The notes below the pieces were generated by a model. The model had not been told where the DNA came from, searched no databases, and worked only from the letters and a program-made list of their open reading frames with translations. From assembly GCF_900101465.1 (NCBI RefSeq), contig NZ_FMZM01000012.1:1-64000 (forward strand): a stretch of DNA of 64,000 nucleotides, read 5' to 3'. This document shows, in pieces, positions 44,735 through 50,691 of the stretch. This stretch comes from Nocardioides lianchengensis (GTDB lineage Bacteria; Actinomycetota; Actinomycetes; Propionibacteriales; Nocardioidaceae). How positions within the stretch are numbered: position 1 is the stretch's first letter; each line of letters opens with the position of its first letter. A program made the translations under genes and the position numbers.

Positions 44735-45880
44735 GTGCCAGAGAAGCGCTCGTTCGGGCAGATGACAAAGTTGCCCAGCGGCAGGATCCGGGCCCGCTAC
44801 CTGGGCCCGGACGGGGTCAGGCACTCCGCGCCCTACACCTTCGAGACCAAGGCCGACGCCGAGGCCTGGCTGGTCGACGAGCGCCGGCTGCTCGCTACAG
44901 GCGCATGGCAGCCGCCCAAGGTCCGGGCCAAGGCAGCCAGCACCAAGTTGACCTTCGAGGTTTACGCCGAGAGCTGGCTGCGCGACCGGCCGCTGAAGCC
45001 GCTCAGTCGTCAGCACTACGGCCAGCTGCTGAACCGCTACCTCTACCCCACGTTCGGCCACCTCGGGTTGAAGGAGATCACTCCCGACTCTGTCCGAGCC
45101 TGGTACGCGCTGACCGGCACCAACACTCCGACCATTCGGGCCCACGCCTATGGCCTGATGCGCACCATCCTGGGGACCGCCGAACGGGACGAGCTCATCC
45201 CCCGCAACCCCTGCTACATCCGCGGCGCCGGCAACGCGACGCGCGTGCGCAAGGTCAAGCCCCTGACGCTTGCCGAGCTCGAGACTCTCGTCGCCGAGAT
45301 GCCCGAGCAGCGGCAGCTCATGACCCTTCTGGCCGCCTGGTGTGCCATGCGATTCGGAGAGCTCGCCGAGTTACGACGAAAGGACATTGCCCTGTCCGAC
45401 CAGATCGTCCGGGTGCGCCGCGCCGTCGTCCGCGTCGGGGGCGAGCACATAGTGCAGACTCCAAAGTCGGCTGCAGGGATTCGCGATATCGCGATCCCGC
45501 CCCACCTCATGCCCCTTGTGCGCGAGCACCTGAAGAAGCACGTCGGCACCGGCAAGGACGCCCTTCTCTTCCCAGGCGGAGAAGACGGAGGCCACCTCAA
45601 CCCCTCGACTCTCTACGGCAAGGGGCCGGGCAAACGATCCAAGGGCTACGGCTTCTACGGTGCGCGCGCCGCCGCAGGCCGTGAAGACCTGCGCTGGCAC
45701 GACCTCCGACATACCGGCGCCGTGCTCGCTGCCCAGACAGGCGCCACGCTGGCCGAGCTTATGGGCCGGCTTGGGCACTCAACCCCGGGTGCGGCCCTGA
45801 GGTACCAGCACGCAGCTCAGGGGCGTGACATGGAAATCGCCAAGCGACTCTCGGCGCTCATTCAGCCGGCTACTTCCTGA
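44735..45880 (+). CDS. int: Tyrosine-type site-specific integrase
   Basis: Integrase of the element, 381 residues. N-terminal arm-binding part (ARYLGPDGVRHSAPYTFETK), core-binding domain (AESWLRDRPLKPLSRQHYG), and catalytic domain with Arg in CAMRFGELAELR, HDLRHTG (H-x-x-R), GHSTPG and the nucleophile in LRYQHA. GTG 44735 is chosen for the GGTGGAG five bases upstream; a TTG at 44711 in the same frame overlaps the arm site. It lies beside attL, and its 3' end overlaps the opposing gene by 11 bases. Confidence 0.93.
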   Translation: MPEKRSFGQMTKLPSGRIRARYLGPDGVRHSAPYTFETKADAEAWLVDERRLLATGAWQPPKVRAKAASTKLTFEVYAESWLRDRPLKPLSRQHYGQLLNRYLYPTFGHLGLKEITPDSVRAWYALTGTNTPTIRAHAYGLMRTILGTAERDELIPRNPCYIRGAGNATRVRKVKPLTLAELETLVAEMPEQRQLMTLLAAWCAMRFGELAELRRKDIALSDQIVRVRRAVVRVGGEHIVQTPKSAAGIRDIAIPPHLMPLVREHLKKHVGTGKDALLFPGGEDGGHLNPSTLYGKGPGKRSKGYGFYGARAAAGREDLRWHDLRHTGAVLAAQTGATLAELMGRLGHSTPGAALRYQHAAQGRDMEIAKRLSALIQPATS

Positions 45881-47165
45881 ACTGCTCCAGGAGCTTGCCG
45901 ATCAGGGTGATCTGCTCGCTCGAGAGGGTCGGGTCTTCCTTCGTGCCCCCGTTCGGGAAGATGTCGCGAAGGAAGATCGACTCGACCACCTTCTCGCGAG
46001 CCTCGATCTGCTTGACCTCGCTGAGATCGCGGACGAATGGGCCAAACGCAACGATGTTCAGTTCCAGATGGCGCGCCGTTTCTTCACGGCGCCTATGACG
46101 CGATGATTGGCTCGCCGCGTAGGTGGCGACTCCCCCGAACGCGACGCTGATGGCGAGTTTGCCAACGACCAGTTCCCATGCAGGGTCGTTGCTGTTTCCG
46201 AAGAACAGACTCAGTGCTGCAAGGCCAGCAAGGATGCCGAGCGCGATGGCAGCGCGACGCCAAGTATTAGCGGCCTTTGCTTGGTCCTTCGCTTCCTGAC
46301 TGAAGGCGTTGGCGGTGCCAGCAGCCGCGAACGCCGCCGTTAGATCTTTCGCTTCGTCGACCTGCTGTTCGATCTGGGCGATCGCGCTCTCAGCGTCCTC
46401 GCGGCGAGCTTGGAAATCAACCTCTGCCTGCTCTACAAGGTCTCCCGACAACTCCCGGAATTCGATCGATCTCTTCTCTTGGGCCTCAGCGAACTGCTGC
46501 TGCTGCGAGCTGATCGCTTGACCCGCCCGGTCGATGGACTTGTTGAGTTGGTCATCGACGGTGGCGCGCTGGCGGTCTAATGCCGAAATTTCGGCGCCAA
46601 GGGTCGCGATTGCGGCCTCGAGCTCGCCGGTTCGCTCGCGAATAACCGCTTGGTGGTCGGAGTCCGCCACGTCGACCTGAAGGCGAAGCTCTTCGATGGC
46701 TTCCTTCGCCCGGTCAAGTTCCTGACTTAGCTGCGTGAGCTGCTGTCCGAAGGAGCGACGATAGGTGGACGCGGCTTGGGTTACCGCCTCGCGCCAGTCG
46801 CTGCCTTCGGTTCGAGGCCACTGGGCGAGTTGGTCCGCGACTTCATCGGCGGCCGCCGTGATGGCGTCCACGATCGTCATCGCGATCGATCCGGGGTTGT
46901 AGCCAACCCCGTCCTGCAGGGCGATCGATAGCCGCTCGATCGCGGCTTCGAGCAGCTTTGTGCGCGAGAGGGGAAGCAACCGGGCGTCGGCGGTACTGGT
47001 GATGGTGAGCGTGTGATCCAGCAACGCATAGACGCGATCGACGATGCCGTCATCGTTCTCGTCGATTGCTTGGAGGTTCTCGGGTGCCATCGAAACTAGG
47101 ATGGCGCGCGCGCTTGCCACCCTCGTAGGGAAGTCAACCGCGCTTACGAGATCTGAGTAGTACAC
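45870..47165 (-). CDS. Coiled-coil protein with two C-terminal membrane helices
   Basis: A 431-residue protein, the only left-half gene of the element read leftward. The N-terminal about 150 residues are helical; a long coiled coil follows (about 150-310, e.g. LSQELDRAKEAIEELRLQVD). Then two adjacent helices (AAIALGILAGLAALSLFF, VGKLAISVAFGGVATYAAS) and a cytosolic end. GTG 47165 has AGGGG about six bases upstream. No family recognised. A lone, opposite-strand gene next to int is a usual place for a gene expressed in the integrated state, so a defence or exclusion role is a guess. Confidence 0.72.
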   Translation of the reverse strand: MYYSDLVSAVDFPTRVASARAILVSMAPENLQAIDENDDGIVDRVYALLDHTLTITSTADARLLPLSRTKLLEAAIERLSIALQDGVGYNPGSIAMTIVDAITAAADEVADQLAQWPRTEGSDWREAVTQAASTYRRSFGQQLTQLSQELDRAKEAIEELRLQVDVADSDHQAVIRERTGELEAAIATLGAEISALDRQRATVDDQLNKSIDRAGQAISSQQQQFAEAQEKRSIEFRELSGDLVEQAEVDFQARREDAESAIAQIEQQVDEAKDLTAAFAAAGTANAFSQEAKDQAKAANTWRRAAIALGILAGLAALSLFFGNSNDPAWELVVGKLAISVAFGGVATYAASQSSRHRRREETARHLELNIVAFGPFVRDLSEVKQIEAREKVVESIFLRDIFPNGGTKEDPTLSSEQITLIGKLLEQFRK

Positions 47166-47477
47166 GGATGCCCCTGCGCCCCTCTCTAGGTCTGGCGAGT
47201 GCCCGAGCGCGAGTGTAGGACCACGCCGCGCGGCCGGTGGGTGATTTACATGATTTCGCGAGGGTCTACTCTTGTATTCACAAGAGAACACCGAGTCAGC
47301 ATTCCGGTTGAGCGATGCAGGTGCGTGAGGCCCGATCGCGTTAGGTCACCGGAACTTCGAACGAACGTAAGCCGCGTGAGGTGGCTGCGGGCGCGGACGG
47401 CGTGAGGCCGAGCAGGACAGTCACTCCCAGATGGAGTCTGTCTTAGCTCGGCGTTTGTGTTTCTAGGAGCACGCGCC
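47166..47477. promoter_or_regulatory. Divergent control region of the element
   Basis: About 312 bases without a gene, between the leftward coiled-coil gene and the rightward early genes. It holds a perfect palindrome CTCTTGT-ATTC-ACAAGAG (47269-47286), suitable as a repressor operator, and lower-GC stretches such as GTGATTTACATGATTT. No repressor gene of the CI type was recognised in the element. Confidence 0.55.
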
Positions 47478-47693
47478 ATGCGTAAAACCGCCACTCCCCC
47501 GCCTCCGACCCGTCGTCTCGTCGGCATCAACCAAGCGTCGGAGTACGCCGACGTCCATCCCATCACCATCCGCAGATGGGTCGCTGCCGGCCGCGTTCCC
47601 GCATATCGAGCCGGCCCGAGACTGCTCAAGATCGACCTGAACGAACTCGACGCCATGCTGCGTCCAATCCCGACCGCAGGCTGCGACGCATGA
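47478..47693 (+). CDS. Excisionase-like helix-turn-helix protein
   Basis: A 71-residue protein with a MerR-type winged helix-turn-helix (GINQASEYADVHPITIRRWVAAGRVPAYRAGPRLLKIDLNEL seen as one domain), the usual form of actinobacterial excisionases. TAGGAG lies about eight bases before ATG 47478. It is first in the early gene chain and could direct excision with the integrase. Confidence 0.82.
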   Translation: MRKTATPPPPTRRLVGINQASEYADVHPITIRRWVAAGRVPAYRAGPRLLKIDLNELDAMLRPIPTAGCDA

Positions 47694-47983
47694 GCCGCCC
47701 CGTGCTCGAAGTCGAGTTTTGCGGTCCCGGCAGCCTAGTCCGCGGCTACGGCTCGCGCGCCCTTGTCGAGGCGGTCGCCGGCAAGCCGCCCGTCTGGATC
47801 TCACGCCTCCGTGGCTGGAGCTGCCAGGAGAAGACCGCTCGTAACGTCGTCGCGCTCGCCGAGACTCAGGGCTACGACGTGCTCATCACAGCCCAGCGGA
47901 CCCGTAAGGCGCACCTGTTCGCAGTGCTGAGCGCCGCACCGCCGCCGCGTGCGCCGGTCAATCGGGACGGTGGCCTGTGGTGA
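47690..47983 (+). CDS. Element early protein, unknown
   Basis: A 97-residue protein starting at the ATG that overlaps the excisionase-like stop (ATGA). It has a mixed alpha/beta pattern (VLEVEFCGPGSLVRGYGS, ALAETQGYDVLITAQRTRKAHLF) and no recognised motif. The overlap chain with its neighbours supports it being translated. Confidence 0.65.
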   Translation: MSRPVLEVEFCGPGSLVRGYGSRALVEAVAGKPPVWISRLRGWSCQEKTARNVVALAETQGYDVLITAQRTRKAHLFAVLSAAPPPRAPVNRDGGLW

Positions 47984-48291
47984 TCGAGTACGCAGACGCC
48001 GAGCTGGTGTCGTTCGTCGAGCACTTCCAGCACCGGGTTCTGCAGGACGCTCTCTCGCAGGCGACCGCTGGCCACTGGATCCGTCGCGCCGAGGAGTTCG
48101 AGGGCGCCAAGCCGGTTCTGGGCGGCACCCATGGGGATGCAACGCCGGCCGAGCTTGGAGCGAAGTGGCGGGAGCTCGACGCGATCGCCCGGGCCTGTCG
48201 AGGTCGCGCTCAGGTCTCGCTACTCGGTGGAGCGCTCGAGGTCACGGACGACGTTCAGCAGGCTCTCGACATCGCTCGGGTGGTCGCATGA
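47980..48291 (+). CDS. Element early protein, unknown
   Basis: About 103 residues, predicted mostly helical (LVSFVEHFQHRVLQDALSQA, KWRELDAIARACRGRAQ). Starts at a GTG overlapping the previous stop (GTGA); a GTG three bases earlier is also in frame. Ends in an ATGA overlap with the initiator-like gene. No family recognised. Confidence 0.62.
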   Translation: MIEYADAELVSFVEHFQHRVLQDALSQATAGHWIRRAEEFEGAKPVLGGTHGDATPAELGAKWRELDAIARACRGRAQVSLLGGALEVTDDVQQALDIARVVA

Positions 48292-48884
48292 GGCGGCGCA
48301 CTGTGGAGGACTGGCGCCGCGAGGTGTTCCGGTCCCGGACGCTGAAGGACCACGCCAAGGTCGTCCTGCTCGACCTGGCGGATCAGATGCGCGCTGATCT
48401 GCGCGTGAGCGTCCCGCGGGAGACGATCGCCAAGAGGGTCGGGAAGTCTGAGCGGGGCGTCACGCGCAGCATTAGCGACGCTCATGAGGCTGGCTTCCTG
48501 GACACGGTGGTGAGTGGTCGCAAGTACGTGACAGCTGTCTATGCCGCGACGTTCCCCAGCGATCTCAGGGCGACACACGGTGTCCCGCTGAGAACCGAGG
48601 AAGAGGCCGCGGATGGCGTTCTCAGCGGGACGTTTTTTAGCCCGCTGAGAACAACCACAAGTGTCCCGCTGAGAACGCCGATTCAGGCGCTCAGCGGGAC
48701 ACACGCTGTCCCACCAATAGAAGAGCGGACCTGTCCGGTGGGTCCCACCGACCGCAACGTCGGCAGCAAGGAGAGGGCCGAGGGACACGTCGTCCGCTTC
48801 CCGGCTACCGGCTGTAGGTGGCACGAGCACCTGTGCCCCGACGACTGCGCTGACCACCCGGACAACCGAGAGGCGAGCGCATGA
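48288..48884 (+). CDS. Winged-helix replication-initiator-like protein with embedded iterons
   Basis: A 198-residue protein. Residues about 10-80 form a winged helix (RTLKDHAKVVLLDLADQM, TIAKRVGKSERGVTRSISDA, HEAGFLDTVVSG), like the DNA-binding parts of phage and plasmid initiators. The middle (about 95-145) is a low-complexity linker whose DNA holds five copies of a CCCGCTGAG-based repeat in both orientations. The end carries a possible metal site (GCRWHEHLCPDDCADH). The layout recalls lambda O, where the origin lies inside the initiator gene. Initiator function is inferred, not proven. Confidence 0.72.
   Translation: MRRRTVEDWRREVFRSRTLKDHAKVVLLDLADQMRADLRVSVPRETIAKRVGKSERGVTRSISDAHEAGFLDTVVSGRKYVTAVYAATFPSDLRATHGVPLRTEEEAADGVLSGTFFSPLRTTTSVPLRTPIQALSGTHAVPPIEERTCPVGPTDRNVGSKERAEGHVVRFPATGCRWHEHLCPDDCADHPDNREASA
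48581..48704. repeat. Iteron-like repeats, candidate replication origin
   Basis: Five copies of the motif TGTCCCGCTGAGAAC or parts of it: 48581-48595 (direct), 48618-48631 (inverted), 48641-48652 (direct, partial), 48662-48676 (direct), and 48690-48704 (inverted). A T-run (GTTTTTTAG, 48632-48640) lies between the second and third. All are inside the initiator-like gene. Confidence 0.75.
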
Positions 48885-49105
48885 TCGCCCCCGTCATCTC
48901 CCTTGCTGCCCGTCGGTCTCGACCCGAGCAGACCTGCACCTGCGTGCAGCACCGACTCTGGGATCTCTCGGACCGCGTGCGCGAGGCGTTGGCCGTCACC
49001 GAGGGTGAGTTGCTGGTGTCCCGCGAGACGCAAGCAGGCGTGCTCGAAGACGTGCTGGCCACGCTTGCCGAGGCGGTTTCCACCAGGACGGAGGCCGAGC
49101 GATGA
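48881..49105 (+). CDS. Element small protein, unknown
   Basis: A 74-residue protein that begins in an ATGA overlap with the initiator-like gene and ends in another ATGA. It has a cysteine pair (QTCTCVQH) and a helical remainder (LWDLSDRVREALAVTEGELL). No family recognised. Confidence 0.6.
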   Translation: MIAPVISLAARRSRPEQTCTCVQHRLWDLSDRVREALAVTEGELLVSRETQAGVLEDVLATLAEAVSTRTEAER

Positions 49106-49317
49106 GCCGACCCCGGGCCATGACCCCACCCGTTGATTGCAAGCCCTCTCTCGGCATAGGGCTCTTTCACACACAGAGCTCTCAGGGTCCCGGGGGAGGA
49201 CCCCGAGACGTCGTCAGAGCCCTCTCTCGACATAGGGCTGGATCTCTCTCCGGACGTTTTTCCGCCATGCCCGCACGTGCTGCGCAGGGCGGTCTGGTGG
49301 GAGTGGTGGCCCGATGA
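49102..49317 (+). CDS. Doubtful small ORF over a repeat region
   Basis: A 71-residue frame that keeps ATGA overlaps at both ends, which argues for translation. However, its composition (Gly/Pro/Ser/Arg) is not protein-like and its DNA contains two hairpin-forming direct repeats. The stretch may be a regulatory segment through which ribosomes pass. Low confidence. Confidence 0.35.
   Translation: MSRPRAMTPPVDCKPSLGIGLFHTQSSQGPGGGPRDVVRALSRHRAGSLSGRFSAMPARAAQGGLVGVVAR
49142..49239. repeat. Two 22-bp direct repeats, each a small hairpin
   Basis: AGCCCTCTCTCGGCATAGGG (+CT) at 49142-49163 and AGCCCTCTCTCGACATAGGG (+CT) at 49218-49239 differ at one base. The ends AGCCCT/AGGGCT of each copy are complementary, giving a 6-bp stem. 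Possible binding sites for an element protein, or control elements ahead of the later genes. Confidence 0.65.
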
Positions 49318-49697
49318 TCGTCGGCAACGACGGTCCGGCCGTCGTCATCAGCGCTCGCACCGCCGCGTGGCTGGAGCGGAACGCGAACCTTTCGGCACTT
49401 CGAGTGCGCGTTCGCGGGACCGACCCGGAGACCTCGGCACACCTCGAACAGATCCGCTATGCGGCCCTGTCATGGCGTGGTTCCGCTACCGGAACCGAGG
49501 CAGCGACGGAAGCGGAACCAGCCTCAGAGTCGGACATGTGGCTGAGCACGGTGGAGGCCGCCGACCTCGCTGGGATCACCTCGCGAGCCATCCGGAAGGC
49601 AATCGCCGAAGGACGGCTCGCATCGGTGGAGGTCGGCGGCCGACACCGAATCAGTCGCGAGGACCTCGAGCACTACAAGGCCGCACGAGCGGCGTGA
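49314..49697 (+). CDS. DNA-binding protein with excisionase-type helix-turn-helix
   Basis: A 127-residue protein. The C-terminal about 50 residues (LSTVEAADLAGITSRAIRKAIAEGRLASVEVGGRHRISREDLEHY) form an excisionase/MerR-like helix-turn-helix; the N-terminal part is of unknown fold. It overlaps the preceding frame by ATGA. It may regulate the downstream tape-measure unit or help excision; this is inference. Confidence 0.75.
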   Translation: MIVGNDGPAVVISARTAAWLERNANLSALRVRVRGTDPETSAHLEQIRYAALSWRGSATGTEAATEAEPASESDMWLSTVEAADLAGITSRAIRKAIAEGRLASVEVGGRHRISREDLEHYKAARAA

Positions 49698-49710
49698 AGG
49701 AGCACAAGAC

Positions 49711-50313
49711 ATGCCCGACATCCCGCAGAACATCCAGAACCAGGCGGCCCTGATCCAGGACCGGTTCAACGCGACCGTCACCGAGACCCGCGAAGACCCG
49801 GACCTGACGACCGACGCGAAGATGCGCCGGCTTGCCGGTGCCTGGGTGGATGCCGAGGCTCGGATGGGCACTCTGCGTCAGTCCTTCGAGGGCGGCTCGC
49901 AGCAGAGCGTCGAGAGCCTGACGAAGCAGGCGTTCGGTGCCACCGGAGCGTCGGGGGCGGACGCCATCAGCGTGCGGGACGCAGACGATCGCGCCTCCCG
50001 TCTCGAAGACGCCGATGAGGCGCTGAAGCTCCTTCGCCGGGCCGAGGGCAACGGCGACACCGTCCTCTCACGAGCTATCGCCCAGCATGCCTTCGGCCGA
50101 CGAAACGACTTCTTCGGCGGTGACTGGGCAGGCGTCGTCGATGCCTACTCCGAGGCGCACCCGCAGGTCGCGTCGAAGATCTCCGAGCTCGCGAACCTGC
50201 GGAGCGAGAGCATCAAGAGCGGCTTCGCTGCCGCCTTCGTCTTCTCGATCCACAAGCCGAGCGAGCTGGATCGGATGGGGCTGCATGCGGCGCAGGCGAT
50301 GGCGTCGAAGTGA
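49711..50313 (+). CDS. Helical protein upstream of the tape-measure gene
   Basis: A 200-residue, mostly helical protein (MPDIPQNIQNQAALIQDRFN ... GVVDAYSEAHPQVASKISEL) with AAGGAG upstream. In siphoviruses the two genes before the tape measure usually encode tail-assembly chaperones joined by a frameshift. Position fits, but no such similarity or slippery site was recognised, so function is open. Confidence 0.65.
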   Translation: MPDIPQNIQNQAALIQDRFNATVTETREDPDLTTDAKMRRLAGAWVDAEARMGTLRQSFEGGSQQSVESLTKQAFGATGASGADAISVRDADDRASRLEDADEALKLLRRAEGNGDTVLSRAIAQHAFGRRNDFFGGDWAGVVDAYSEAHPQVASKISELANLRSESIKSGFAAAFVFSIHKPSELDRMGLHAAQAMASK

Positions 50314-50609
50314 TGGCGATCGAAGATGCCGCCACGAACGGCATCGCCGCGGCCACTACTGCCATCGTGGCGCTTGCCGAAGGCCGAGACACGGACGCAG
50401 TCAACGTCCTGAACGCCTGCTCGCACGCCGATGCGGTCTGGGCCTCCGCCTACCTCTTGCAGTGCCTGAAGGAGTCCGTAGGCGCCAGCGTCGGTCATGA
50501 CCCGCGGCGCATCGAGCTCGCTCTGAAGACCGCCGTCACCGGATCCGCCGAGGACGCGGTCATGACCACCGTCGACCTGATCGTGCACGAGGAGCATCGC
50601 CGCCTCTAA
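50313..50609 (+). CDS. Small protein between 49711 gene and the tape-measure gene
   Basis: A 98-residue helical, Ala-rich protein (GIAAATTAIVALAEGRDTDA, ASAYLLQCLKESVGASVG). ATG 50313 overlaps the previous stop (TGATG); a GTG at 50310 is also possible. Eighty-two bases follow before the tape-measure start. Function unknown. Confidence 0.6.
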   Translation: MAIEDAATNGIAAATTAIVALAEGRDTDAVNVLNACSHADAVWASAYLLQCLKESVGASVGHDPRRIELALKTAVTGSAEDAVMTTVDLIVHEEHRRL

Positions 50610-50691
50610 CCGCCCTGCTCACCCCCTCACAACCTGACATCTCTCATTCGCTGGCACCGCGCGCCCAGCACCTCCGGAAGGCGCGCGACCC

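Noticed and set aside
50280..50320. A programmed frameshift joining the two genes before the tape measure, as in tail chaperones
   Set aside because: No convincing slippery heptamer was found near the first stop; the second gene has its own overlapping start.
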